Numbered from the stretch's first letter, positions 8,563-16,002 are shown. The stretch is 27,036 bases of DNA from DASQUK01 sp046723645 (GCA_046723645.1 JBKOUY010000071.1:1-27036); one strand, 5' to 3'. Numbers and translations are program-made. The notes: generated by a model not told the origin, from the letters alone.

Positions 8563-8568
8563 TAGCCT
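8563..8568 (+). promoter_or_regulatory. -10 element of the TraR/DksA-type gene
   Basis: TAGCCT ends 7 bases before the ATG at 8576. There is no Shine-Dalgarno sequence, so the mRNA is probably leaderless. Confidence 0.45.
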
Positions 8569-8575
8569 TGTCTCG

Positions 8576-8902
8576 ATGCCCGACCAGACGTTGCTGTCCA
8601 GCCTCCGAGAGCAACTCGAGAGCGAGCGCGCCCGGCTTCGAGATCAAATCTCCGCACTCGACAGTGGCGGAGGAACATTGTCGTACGACGAGAACTTCGC
8701 CGACTCTGGCCAGGTCGCCGCCGAGCTCGGCGAGAACATGGCGCTCCTCAACCAACTCAATGAGCAGCTCGATGAGGTGGAGCACGCCCTCGCCAAGTTC
8801 GACCAGGGCAGCTACGGGTTGTGCGAGCGCTGTGGCGAGCAGATCGCCGAGGCCCGGCTCGAAGCGATCCCCGCAACGCGCTTCTGCGTCAACCACGCCT
8901 GA
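8576..8902 (+). CDS. TraR/DksA-family zinc-finger protein
   Basis: A 108-residue protein. Residues 5-75 are a Glu/Arg-rich coiled coil (LREQLESERARLRDQ ... LNEQLDEVEHALAKF) and 80-108 a TraR-type zinc finger (YGLCERCGEQI ... ATRFCVNHA). The ligands are Cys83, Cys86, Cys104 and His107, so the last Cys of the usual C4 set is His. The family binds the RNA polymerase secondary channel in proteobacteria; actinobacterial members are less studied. The frame runs open upstream to 8330, but family homology and a TAGCCT box 7 bases upstream support the ATG at 8576. Its TGA directly abuts the GTG of the HD-domain gene, so the two form an operon. Confidence 0.88.
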   Translation: MPDQTLLSSLREQLESERARLRDQISALDSGGGTLSYDENFADSGQVAAELGENMALLNQLNEQLDEVEHALAKFDQGSYGLCERCGEQIAEARLEAIPATRFCVNHA

Positions 8903-9427
8903 GTGCACGCGCGCTACGTCGGCCACCTGGTTCGCCGGTTCTTCGGGGCGCTCCGGCCGGCGGGCCCGTCACCGGCCGATGAGGCCTGGGCGCTGGATCG
9001 GCTGACGCCGGGTGAGGCCGGCCTATGGCGCCGGATGAGCGCGCCGGACCGTCGGCATGCCGTCGCCGTCGCTCACCGCGTGGACGCGGCCCTGGGCGCG
9101 GCGGCGACGCGACCGGTCCTGGCGGCGGCGCTGCTCCACGACGTCGGCAAGGTCGAGAGCGGCCTCGGGCCCGTCCGCCGTGCGGTCGCTACCGTCGCCG
9201 GCATGGTCGGCGGGCGCGATGCGGCGCAGCAGTGGCAGGCCCGGCGGGGCGCGGTGGGCCGGGCCGGCCGCTACCTGTGCCACGACGAGATCGGCGCCGA
9301 CCTGCTGGCGGCCGCCGGCAGCGACGCCCTGACGGTCGCGTGGGCGCGCGAGCACCATCTGCCGGCCGAACGCTGGACGGTGGGAATGGAGGTCGGGTCG
9401 GCGCTCAAGGCGGCCGACGACGACTGA
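8903..9427 (+). CDS. HD-domain (metal-dependent phosphohydrolase-like) protein
   Basis: A 174-residue protein. HD-superfamily motifs are a first His in RHAVAVAHRV (about 51-60), LLHDVGK (about 78-84, the HD doublet), a later YLCHDEIGADLL with a His-Asp pair, WAREHH and the C-terminal LKAADDD. Together these are typical metal ligands of an HD phosphohydrolase. The substrate is unknown; relatives act on nucleotides or cyclic dinucleotides, but nothing here decides it. GTG start immediately after the TraR/DksA gene, so translation is coupled and a shared stress or nucleotide role is conceivable. Its TGA (9425-9427) forms the first bases of a long inverted repeat. Confidence 0.8.
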   Translation: MHARYVGHLVRRFFGALRPAGPSPADEAWALDRLTPGEAGLWRRMSAPDRRHAVAVAHRVDAALGAAATRPVLAAALLHDVGKVESGLGPVRRAVATVAGMVGGRDAAQQWQARRGAVGRAGRYLCHDEIGADLLAAAGSDALTVAWAREHHLPAERWTVGMEVGSALKAADDD

Positions 9428-9505
9428 GGGTCGATTCCGCGGATCATGCACGGTCATTCCGACAGGAGTCGCCGGGCCGCGAGCACACGGCGGAATCGAC
9501 CCTCA
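9425..9505. repeat. 81-bp inverted-repeat element with 16-bp perfect arms
   Basis: TGAGGGTCGATTCCGC (9425-9440) is perfectly complementary to GCGGAATCGACCCTCA (9490-9505), with a 49-base spacer. The left arm includes the stop codon of the HD-domain gene. The loop is too long for a standard rho-independent terminator. It could be a REP/MITE-like dispersed repeat or a bidirectional hairpin. Confidence 0.7.
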
Positions 9506-9596
9506 CTGACCTGGGCGGTGCGCGGCGGTCCGTTCGGGGGGTGATACTGGAACTCCGCTCCGTCCCGGTCGGCGCGGGTTCATGTAAGGGGGGGTG

Positions 9597-9851
9597 ATGG
9601 ACGGCAGATGGCTGGCGATCGGTGGTGCCGCCCTGTTCATGGGTGGATGCATGGCCGGCATGGGATCCGAGTCGTCGGGGGCACAGTTCTGCGTGGTCGT
9701 GCCGGAGACCGCTGCTGCCCACCCCGGCTTCACGCCCGGCCAGTTCGTCAAGCAGCCCGAAGGTGGCTGCCTCGACGGTGAGCACGAGGTGTGCGGGGAG
9801 TTCCAGGGCAGCGACGAGTCCCAGGAGTTCGTGTCCGACAGTTGCCCGTGA
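9597..9851 (+). CDS. Small Cys-rich putative lipoprotein
   Basis: An 84-residue protein. The N-terminus MDGRWLAIGGAALFMGGC has a short hydrophobic stretch and a lipobox-like MGGC with Cys18 as lipid site. The mature part is acidic and holds four more Cys (32, 58, 66, 83), which could form two disulfides outside the membrane. Unlike most genes here it has a clear Shine-Dalgarno tract (AAGGGGGG, 9586-9593) and a leader: a GATACT box at 9543-9548 would give a leader of about 40 bases. The SD spacing favours the ATG at 9597 over the GTG at 9594. It converges on trpS. I do not recognise the family. Confidence 0.6.
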   Translation: MDGRWLAIGGAALFMGGCMAGMGSESSGAQFCVVVPETAAAHPGFTPGQFVKQPEGGCLDGEHEVCGEFQGSDESQEFVSDSCP

Positions 9852-9866
9852 CCGGGGCCGTGAGGG

Positions 9867-10847
9867 TCAGAGTGGCGGGAGCCCGAGCCGCTCGCGCACC
9901 AGCGTCATCTTTGGCCCCGCCATCGCCCGGGCCTTGGTCGCACCCGTGGCCAGGATCCGCTGCGTCTCGGCCGGATCGGCCGCCAGCTCCGCGAACCGCT
10001 TCTGGAGCGGCCGCAGCAATTCGATCACGGCCTCGGCGGCGTCGGACTTGAGGGGGCCGTACTGGGAGTAGTTGCCCGCCAGTGCCTCGGGCCGGTCGTC
10101 GGTCGCGGCCGCCAGGATCGACAGCAGGTTGGCCACGCCGGGCCTCTCCGCCGGGTCGTAGCGGACGTCGGTCTCGCTGTCGGTGACCGCCCGCCGGAAC
10201 TTGCGGCGGATGACGTCGGGCTCGTCCAGCACCAGCACCGTGCCCAGAGGCGAGTCGACCGACTTGGACATCTTGCGGCCCGGGTGCTGCAGGTCGACCA
10301 CCCGTGCGGCCACCGGCGGGATGGCGTGTTCGGGCACCACGAACGTCTCGCCGTAGCGGCTGTTGAACCGGATGGCCAGGTCGCGGGCCAGTTCCAGGTG
10401 CTGGCGCTGGTCGTCGCCCACCGGCACCTTCTCCGTGTCGTAGAGGAGGATGTCCGCCGCCTGCAGCGCCGGGTACGTGAACAGCCCCGCCGACACGAAG
10501 TCGGCCTGGTCGGACTTCTCCTTGAACTGCGTCATCCGCCGCAGTTCGCCGAACGCCGCGGTGCACTCCATGATCCAGGCGAGCTCGGCGTGCTCGTGCA
10601 CCTGGCTCTGGGCGAACAGCGTGCACACCTCGGGGTCGAGCCCCGCCGCCACCAGGATCTGCGTGACCTCGATGATCTTGGCGCGCAGCACCGCCGGGTC
10701 CTGGGGGATGGTGAGTGCGTGGAGGTCGACGATGCAGTGGATGGCCTCGTCCTCGTGCTGGGCCCGCACCCAGCGCCGGACCGCGCCCAGGTAGTTGCCG
10801 AGATGCACCTCGCCGGTGGACTGGATGCCGGAGAACACGCGGGCCAT
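9867..10847 (-). CDS. trpS: Tryptophanyl-tRNA synthetase
   Basis: Charges tRNA-Trp in the cytoplasm. 326 residues, normal for a bacterial class Ic enzyme. The HIGH-equivalent lies in GEVHLGNYLGA (about 12-22) and the KMSKS loop is GRKMSKSVDSPLG. The Rossmann core and C-terminal helical segment (LLRPLQKRFAELAADP) are complete. The frame stays open to 10919, but MARVFSGIQSTG is the conserved N-terminus. The ATG at 10847 is chosen; a TAGCAT box lies 8 bases upstream. It is divergent from scpA (106 bases between starts). In mycobacteria a ParA-like gene precedes scpA; here trpS holds that place. Confidence 0.97.
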   Translation of the reverse strand: MARVFSGIQSTGEVHLGNYLGAVRRWVRAQHEDEAIHCIVDLHALTIPQDPAVLRAKIIEVTQILVAAGLDPEVCTLFAQSQVHEHAELAWIMECTAAFGELRRMTQFKEKSDQADFVSAGLFTYPALQAADILLYDTEKVPVGDDQRQHLELARDLAIRFNSRYGETFVVPEHAIPPVAARVVDLQHPGRKMSKSVDSPLGTVLVLDEPDVIRRKFRRAVTDSETDVRYDPAERPGVANLLSILAAATDDRPEALAGNYSQYGPLKSDAAEAVIELLRPLQKRFAELAADPAETQRILATGATKARAMAGPKMTLVRERLGLPPL

Positions 10848-10855
10848 GGGAGGCG

Positions 10856-10861
10856 ATGCTA
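10856..10861 (-). promoter_or_regulatory. -10 element of trpS
   Basis: On the minus strand TAGCAT ends 8 bases before the trpS ATG at 10847. The spacer CGCCTCCC has no Shine-Dalgarno-like sequence. Confidence 0.4.
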
Positions 10862-10941
10862 GAACGTGGACGCTGGCCGGCCTCCCCGCGTTCCGGCAAT
10901 GATCACCGAGAGCGATCACTGGGGAACCACAGCCTTGTGAT

Positions 10942-10947
10942 TATCAT
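10942..10947 (+). promoter_or_regulatory. -10 element of the scpA operon
   Basis: TATCAT ends exactly 6 bases before the scpA ATG, so transcription would start at or next to the A of ATG. Upstream, GATCAC is repeated at 10901-10906 and 10914-10919 in the region shared with trpS. That could be an operator, but it is short and may be chance. Confidence 0.5.
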
Positions 10948-10953
10948 CTGAAG

Positions 10954-11754
10954 ATGCCCTACGAGGTGCAGACACCCGTCTTCGAGGGGCCCTTCGACCT
11001 GCTGCTCCACCTGATCCTGCAGGAGCAGGTCGACCTCTACGAGGTGAGCCTGGCGACCATCGTCGACGGCTACCTCCGCGAGCTCGAGCGCATGGAGCAG
11101 CTGGAGCTCGAGATGGCGAGCGAGTTCCTGCTGATCGCGGCCACGCTGGTGGAGCTCAAGAGCCGGCGCCTCCTTCCCGTCGGCGACGACCTCGACCTCG
11201 ACGAGGAGTTGGCGGTCTGGGAGGAGCGCGACTTGCTGCTGCACCGGCTGGTCGAATGCAAGACGTTCAAGGAGGCCGCCATCGCCCTCCAGGTGCTGGC
11301 GGGTGAGGCGGGCCGCAGCCAGGCACGCGTGGCCGGCGTCGACGAGCGCTACGTGGGCCTCATGCCCGACCTCCTGGAGGGGATCGACGCCGAGGACGTC
11401 CGCCGCGCATTCCTCCGGGCCATGGTCCCCAAGCCGACGCCGCGCATCGACCTCGAGCACGTCGCTCCGATCCGGATCTCGGTGACCGACGCCATCACCG
11501 AGCTGGTCCAGGAGCTGCCGCGCCTCGGCCGCACCACCTTCCGCGACCTCACCAGCCACCTGGCCGAGCGCTTGCAGGTCGTGGTGCGGTTCCTGGCGGT
11601 GCTCGAACTGTTCAAGAAGGGCCTCGTCGACCTCGACCAGCCCCACACGTTCGGCGACATCGGCATCGTGTGGCTCGGCGAAGACGGGGCGCGGGACCTG
11701 GGCGAGGTCGACACCGTCGACGATCTGTCGACCGTCGCCACCTACGACGGGTGA
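10954..11754 (+). CDS. scpA: Segregation and condensation protein A (kleisin)
   Basis: A 266-residue kleisin that bridges the SMC dimer with ScpB and drives chromosome segregation. The N-terminal SMC-neck-binding region is FEGPFDLLLHLILQEQVDLY (10-29), followed by the conserved MASEFLLIAATLVELKSRRLLP (about 54-75). The C-terminal winged helix (FLAVLELFKKGLVDLDQ...FGDIGI) binds the SMC head. Complete and of normal length. The ATG at 10954 follows TATCAT by 6 bases, so the mRNA is probably leaderless. Its TGA overlaps the GTG start of scpB by 4 bases, keeping the usual scpA-scpB coupling. Confident. Confidence 0.97.
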   Translation: MPYEVQTPVFEGPFDLLLHLILQEQVDLYEVSLATIVDGYLRELERMEQLELEMASEFLLIAATLVELKSRRLLPVGDDLDLDEELAVWEERDLLLHRLVECKTFKEAAIALQVLAGEAGRSQARVAGVDERYVGLMPDLLEGIDAEDVRRAFLRAMVPKPTPRIDLEHVAPIRISVTDAITELVQELPRLGRTTFRDLTSHLAERLQVVVRFLAVLELFKKGLVDLDQPHTFGDIGIVWLGEDGARDLGEVDTVDDLSTVATYDG

Positions 11755-12431
11755 CGGCGCCGATGGCACACCATCCGGATCACCTGGGCGACGACGTGCG
11801 GGCCGAGGCCCGCCGGGCCATCGAGGCGATCGTCCTCGTCACCGAGCAGCCGATCGAGACGGGGGTGTTGGGCCAGCTCCTCGAGCTGCGGCCTGCGATC
11901 GTCGAGGAGCTGTGCGTCGAACTGGCCGCCGAGTACGAGGAGCAGGGCCGGGGGTTCCAGCTGGTCCGGGTCGCCGGCGGCTGGCGCTACCAGACCCACC
12001 CCGACCAGGCCGCGTACATCGAGCGCTTCGTGCTCGAGGGTCAGCACGCCAAGCTCTCGGCCGCGGCTCTCGAGACGCTGGCCATCGTGGCCTACAAGCA
12101 GCCGATCTCACGGGCTCAGGTGGCGTCGATCCGGGGCGTGAACGTCGACGGCGTCATGCGCACGCTGCAGCACCGTGGCTACATCGCCGAGCTCGGCCGC
12201 GACCCCGGCCCGGGTCAGGCCGCCCTCTTCGGCACCACGCAGGCGTTCCTCGAGCAGCTGGGGCTCGACAGCCTCGACGCCCTGCCCCCCATCGGCGACT
12301 TCGTCCCCGGGGCCGACGTTGTGGAGCAGCTCGAGCACGGGCTCCGTCCGGCCGCCGAGCCCATGAGCGACTCGCTGGCGGAGCTCGACGGCACGGACAC
12401 GGAGACCGCCCCGCCCGGTGACCACACGTGA
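11751..12431 (+). CDS. scpB: Segregation and condensation protein B
   Basis: A 226-residue partner of ScpA and SMC. Two winged-helix domains are visible: the first about 18-90 (RRAIEAIVLVTEQPIETGVL), the second about 100-180 with LSAAALETLAIVAYKQPISR and GVMRTLQHRGYIAELGR, the family's most conserved segments. An acidic tail rich in Asp/Glu/Pro follows. The GTG at 11751 gives the GTGA overlap with scpA; an ATG at 11763 is the alternative and would remove four residues. The 3' end overlaps rluB by 14 bases. Family identity is certain; the start is less so. Confidence 0.95.
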   Translation: MTAPMAHHPDHLGDDVRAEARRAIEAIVLVTEQPIETGVLGQLLELRPAIVEELCVELAAEYEEQGRGFQLVRVAGGWRYQTHPDQAAYIERFVLEGQHAKLSAAALETLAIVAYKQPISRAQVASIRGVNVDGVMRTLQHRGYIAELGRDPGPGQAALFGTTQAFLEQLGLDSLDALPPIGDFVPGADVVEQLEHGLRPAAEPMSDSLAELDGTDTETAPPGDHT

Positions 12432-13179
12432 TTCGGGGAGTCGACCCCCGGAGCGGCTGCAGAAGATCCTGGCCCGCGCCGGATTCGGCAGCCGCCGCGC
12501 CTCGGAGGCGCTGATCGCTGCGGGCCGGGTGCGCGTCAACGGTGAGGTCGCGGCCCTGGGTGATCGCGCCGACCCGGAGACCGACCGCATCGAGGTCGAC
12601 GGCACGGGCGTGGGGATCCGGCCCGGTCTGGTCCACTACCTGCTCAACAAGCCGGCGGGCGTGGTCACGACGGCCTCCGATCCCCAGGGCCGCCCGACCG
12701 TGGTGGGACTCGTGCCGGCCGAACCGCGTGTCTTCCCCGTTGGCCGGCTCGATGCCGACACCGAGGGCCTGCTGCTGCTCACCAACGACGGCGAGCTGGC
12801 CCACCGGCTGACGCATCCGTCGTTCGGGGTCGACAAGGAATACCTGGCCGGTGTCGACGGGCGGCCGACCCGGGGCGCGCTGCGGCGCCTGCGCGAGGGC
12901 GTCGAGCTGGAGGACGGCCCCACGGCGCCGGCGAAGGTGTCGCTCGTCGGTGACCGGCTCCTACGGATCACGATCCATGAGGGCCGGAAGCGGCAGGTCC
13001 GACGGATGTGCGAGGCCGTGGGGCTTCCCGTGCGTCGCCTGGTGCGGGTGCGCATCGGCCCGATCGCCGACCGGCGGCTCGCGCCGGGGGAGTGGCGGGC
13101 GCTGGAACCCGACGAGATCCGCGCCCTCGAACGGGCGGCGGCCTCGCCCAGCTCAGGGCAGCGTAGGGGACGCCAGTAG
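12418..13179 (+). CDS. rluB: 23S rRNA pseudouridine synthase RluB-type
   Basis: A 253-residue enzyme converting a uridine of 23S rRNA to pseudouridine (U2605 in the E. coli RluB family). An S4 RNA-binding domain lies at about 12-60 (RLQKILARAGFGSRRASEALI). The synthase domain carries the catalytic Asp in GRLDADTEGLLLLTNDGEL and the later EGRKRQVRRMCEAVGLPV. A basic tail ends SGQRRGRQ. The GTG at 12418 overlaps scpB by 14 bases, so translation is coupled. The order scpA-scpB-rluB is conserved in Gram-positive bacteria. Its TAG stop doubles as the first bases of the TAGGCT box for aroH. Confidence 0.95.
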   Translation: MTTRDSGSRPPERLQKILARAGFGSRRASEALIAAGRVRVNGEVAALGDRADPETDRIEVDGTGVGIRPGLVHYLLNKPAGVVTTASDPQGRPTVVGLVPAEPRVFPVGRLDADTEGLLLLTNDGELAHRLTHPSFGVDKEYLAGVDGRPTRGALRRLREGVELEDGPTAPAKVSLVGDRLLRITIHEGRKRQVRRMCEAVGLPVRRLVRVRIGPIADRRLAPGEWRALEPDEIRALERAAASPSSGQRRGRQ

Positions 13180-13182
13180 GCT
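13177..13182 (+). promoter_or_regulatory. -10 element of aroH
   Basis: TAGGCT ends 9 bases before the aroH ATG. Its TAG is also the rluB stop codon. If active, it separates the aro genes from the scp/rluB operon. Confidence 0.4.
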
Positions 13183-13191
13183 CGATCTGAC

Positions 13192-13560
13192 ATGCCTACC
13201 GCCGTACGAGCCCTACGGGGCGCCACCACCGTCGACGTCGACGACAAGGACCACCTGTTCGAGCGGGTGATCATGCTGCTGGAGGCGCTGTTCGAGCGGA
13301 ACGGCATCCACCACGACGACCTGATCAGCGTGCTGTTCACCGCCACCGGCGACATCCGCAGCGCCTTCCCGGCCGAGGCCGCCCGCAAGTTCGGGCTGGG
13401 GGACGTGCCGCTCATCTGCGCGCGAGAGCTCGACATCGAGGGCGGGACGCCGCGCTGCATCCGGGTGATGATCCACTTCACCTCCGACGTGCCCCGCGAC
13501 CGGCTCCACCACGTCTACCTCGAGGGCGCGCGCAACCTGCGCGACGACCTGCCCGACTAG
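13192..13560 (+). CDS. aroH: Chorismate mutase, AroH class
   Basis: A 122-residue enzyme that turns chorismate into prephenate. It belongs to the less common AroH (pseudo-alpha/beta barrel trimer) class, not the helical AroQ class. Active-site residues known from Bacillus subtilis can be matched: Arg9 (ALRGATTVD), Cys76 and Glu79 (LICARELD), Arg91 (CIRVMIHF) and Tyr109 (HHVYLEGA). Length is normal. The ATG at 13192 follows TAGGCT by 9 bases. Its TAG overlaps the GTG of tyrA by one base (TAGTG), so the prephenate maker and user are coupled. Both regulation and flux probably favour tyrosine from this pair. Confidence 0.96.
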   Translation: MPTAVRALRGATTVDVDDKDHLFERVIMLLEALFERNGIHHDDLISVLFTATGDIRSAFPAEAARKFGLGDVPLICARELDIEGGTPRCIRVMIHFTSDVPRDRLHHVYLEGARNLRDDLPD

Positions 13561-14648
13561 TGGCGAGACGCCCTCCTGAGCCGGGGCATGCGGTCGTCGT
13601 CGGCACGGGCCTGGTCGGCGGCTCGATCGGCATGCGGCTGCGCCAGGCCGGCTGGCACGTGACCGGCCGGGACCTCGACGACGACCGGGCCAAGCGGGCG
13701 CTGGAGCTGGGTGCCATCGACGCCGTCGGCGACGACCGGACTGCCACCGTGACCTTCGTGGCCACGCCGGTGCGGACGATCGCCGACGAGGCGCGCCGCG
13801 CGCTCGCCGCCGGGCCCGGGCTCGTGACCGACGTCGGCTCGGTGAAGGCGTCGATCGTCGACGCCGTCGCCGACCCCCGGTTCGTGGGTGGCCACCCCAT
13901 GGCGGGCTCCGAACAGGAGGGCATCGAGGGCGCCACCGCCGACCTGTTCGAGGGTGCGACCTGGGTGCTCACGCCGACCGCCGGCACGGACGCCGGCGCC
14001 TACGCCCTGGTGCGCCAGATCATCGGCACGCTCGGCGCGGAGGTCGTGGCCCTGCCGCCGGACCGCCACGACATGCTGGTGGCGATCGTGTCGCACGTGC
14101 CCCACCTCACCGCGGCGACGCTCATGCGCCTGGCCGACGTCCGCAGCGAGGAGCACCGGGCGCTGCTGCGGCTGGCGGCGGGTGGCTTCCGCGACATGAC
14201 CCGCATCGCGGCGGGGCACCCCGGCATCTGGCCGGACATCTGCAGCGACAACCGGGGGGCGATCGTCGACGTGCTCGACGAGCTGACGGCGGCGCTCGGG
14301 CGGATGCGGGAGATCGTGGCGGACGGCGACCGCACCGGGCTGCTCGACGCACTCGAGCGGGCCCGCGCCGCACGGGTGAACCTGCCGCCGCGCCTCCGCA
14401 CCGCCGAGGCACTGCGGGAGCTGCGGGTTCCCGTTCCCGACCGCCCCGGGGTGCTGGCGGACGTGACCACCCTCGCCACAGACCTCGACGTGAACATCGT
14501 CGACCTGGAGATCGCCCACTCGACGGAGGGTGCGCAGGGCGTGCTGATCCTGCTGGTCGAGGCCTCCGCGGTCGACGTGTTGCGGGACCGCCTGGGGGCG
14601 CGGGGCTACCGGCCATCGGTGCATCCGATCGAGCCGCCGGTGCGATGA
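13560..14648 (+). CDS. tyrA: Prephenate dehydrogenase with ACT domain
   Basis: A 362-residue enzyme oxidising prephenate to 4-hydroxyphenylpyruvate for tyrosine. The N-terminal Rossmann domain has GTGLVGGSIGMRL (16-28). The core includes GHPMAGSEQEGIEGA and SHVPHLTAATLM, whose His is the expected catalytic residue, and GFRDMTRIAAGHPGIWPDI. Residues from about 285 (VPVPDRPGVLADVTTLA) form an ACT domain, normally used for feedback by an aromatic amino acid. GTG start one base inside the aroH stop; the TGA overlaps the aroA ATG (ATGA, 14645-14648). This makes a three-gene aromatic cassette set into the rluB-cmk interval. Confidence 0.95.
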   Translation: MARRPPEPGHAVVVGTGLVGGSIGMRLRQAGWHVTGRDLDDDRAKRALELGAIDAVGDDRTATVTFVATPVRTIADEARRALAAGPGLVTDVGSVKASIVDAVADPRFVGGHPMAGSEQEGIEGATADLFEGATWVLTPTAGTDAGAYALVRQIIGTLGAEVVALPPDRHDMLVAIVSHVPHLTAATLMRLADVRSEEHRALLRLAAGGFRDMTRIAAGHPGIWPDICSDNRGAIVDVLDELTAALGRMREIVADGDRTGLLDALERARAARVNLPPRLRTAEALRELRVPVPDRPGVLADVTTLATDLDVNIVDLEIAHSTEGAQGVLILLVEASAVDVLRDRLGARGYRPSVHPIEPPVR

Positions 14649-15988
14649 GCGCGCCGCGCCACGCCGTGATCCGGGCGGTCGAGCCGATCGGGCCGCCGCT
14701 CGACGCCACGGTGACGGTGCCGGGGTCGAAGAGCCTGACGAACCGGGCGCTGGTGTGCGCGGCGCTGGCCCAAGGCGTCTCGGCGATCGACGGGGCGCTG
14801 GTGGCCGACGACACCGAGGCCATGGCGTCGGCGCTCCGGGCGCTGGGTGCCCGGATCGAGGCCCGGCCAGACGCCGGCGAGGCTGGCGGACCGGCCGACG
14901 GACCGCCGGGCCTCAGCGTGACCGGCACCGGCGGCGACCTCGCACCCGGGCCGCTGGACCTGGACCTGCGCCTGTCCGGCACGACCAGCCGCTTCCTGCT
15001 GCCGGTCGTGGCCCTCGGGCGGGGCCGCTACCGCCTGGACGGAGCTCCGCCCCTTCGTGCCCGTCCCATGGGCCCGGCGCTCGCCGCCATCGAGGCGCTG
15101 GGCGCCGGCGTCGAACCCCACGGCCGGGCCGGCCACCTGCCGGTGACCGTGGTGGCCGCCGGGCACCTGGACGGCGGAACCCTGGACGTCCCCGGCGACA
15201 CGTCGAGCCAGTACGTCTCCGGACTGCTGCTGGCCGCCCCCTACGCCCGAGGCGGGCTACGCGTGCGCGTGTCCACCCCGGAGGTCGGACGCCCGTTCGT
15301 CGACATGACGATCGCGGTGATGGCCGCCTTCGGAGCCGACGTCGCCGTGAGCGACGAGGCCGGCCGCCCGGTGTTCGCCGTGCCCGAGGGGCGCTACCGC
15401 GCCACCGCCTACCGCATCGAGCCCGACGCATCGGCGGCGTCCTACTTCCTGGCCGCCGCCGCCATCTGTGGGGGACGCGTCACGGTCGCGGGCCTGGGGG
15501 TTGCGAGCCTGCAGGGCGACGCCGGGTTCGCAGACGTTCTGGCCGCCATGGGCGCAGGTGTCGAGCGGTCCGCCGGCACCACCACCGTGGTCGGACCACG
15601 TCACCTGCGCGGCATCGGCGAGATCGACCTGTCCGCCATGCCGGACATGGCCCAAACCCTCGCGGCGGTGGCCGTGTTCGCCGATGGCCCCACCCGGGTG
15701 CGGGGGATCGGCTTCATCCGCGGCCACGAGACCGACCGGATCGCCGCCACCGTACGCGAGCTGCGGCGCTGCGGCATCGACGCCCGGGAGGAGCCCGACG
15801 GGTTCGTGGTCCGTCCGGGGGTGCCGCAGCCGGCGCGGGTGAGGACGTACGACGACCACCGGATGGCGATGAGCTTCGCGCTGCTCGGACTGCGGGTACC
15901 CGGCATCGAGATCGAGGACCCGGGATGCGTCGCCAAGACGTTCCCCGGCTACTGGGACACCCTCGACGGGCTGCGTCCCGGCCGATGA
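14645..15988 (+). CDS. aroA: 3-phosphoshikimate 1-carboxyvinyltransferase (EPSP synthase)
   Basis: A 447-residue enzyme joining shikimate-3-phosphate and phosphoenolpyruvate, the step before chorismate synthase. Two similar domains. Key segments are VPGSKSLTNRAL (Lys29, Ser30, Arg34), LRLSGTTSRFLLPV in place of the more familiar GNAGT motif, DTSSQYVSGLLLAAPYA, SAMPDMAQTLAAVAVF, RGHETDRIAAT and RTYDDHRMAMSFAL. The SGTTSRF form is what I expect from actinobacterial enzymes. The ATG overlaps tyrA. Together with aroH and tyrA it feeds and drains chorismate. A TAGGGT box between its stop and cmk suggests cmk also has its own promoter. Confidence 0.96.
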   Translation: MSAPRHAVIRAVEPIGPPLDATVTVPGSKSLTNRALVCAALAQGVSAIDGALVADDTEAMASALRALGARIEARPDAGEAGGPADGPPGLSVTGTGGDLAPGPLDLDLRLSGTTSRFLLPVVALGRGRYRLDGAPPLRARPMGPALAAIEALGAGVEPHGRAGHLPVTVVAAGHLDGGTLDVPGDTSSQYVSGLLLAAPYARGGLRVRVSTPEVGRPFVDMTIAVMAAFGADVAVSDEAGRPVFAVPEGRYRATAYRIEPDASAASYFLAAAAICGGRVTVAGLGVASLQGDAGFADVLAAMGAGVERSAGTTTVVGPRHLRGIGEIDLSAMPDMAQTLAAVAVFADGPTRVRGIGFIRGHETDRIAATVRELRRCGIDAREEPDGFVVRPGVPQPARVRTYDDHRMAMSFALLGLRVPGIEIEDPGCVAKTFPGYWDTLDGLRPGR

Positions 15989-15996
15989 GGCACGGG

Positions 15997-16002
15997 TAGG
16001 GT
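15997..16002 (+). promoter_or_regulatory. -10 element of cmk
   Basis: TAGGGT ends 9 bases before the GTG at 16012. No Shine-Dalgarno sequence is present. Confidence 0.35.

Noticed and set aside
8330..8575. In-frame N-terminal extension of the TraR/DksA-type gene
   Set aside because: It has low coding bias and no family similarity; the coiled coil and promoter box support the ATG at 8576.
10901..10919. GATCAC direct repeat between trpS and scpA as a riboswitch or T-box
   Set aside because: Both genes appear leaderless, leaving no room for a leader RNA; the repeat is short and may be chance.
13557..14624. Long minus-strand open frame of about 355 codons opposite tyrA
   Set aside because: It is His/Arg/Gln-rich antisense sequence typical of high-GC shadows, while tyrA has clear homology on the plus strand. 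The same applies to minus frames opposite pyrG, der and the carboxyltransferase gene.
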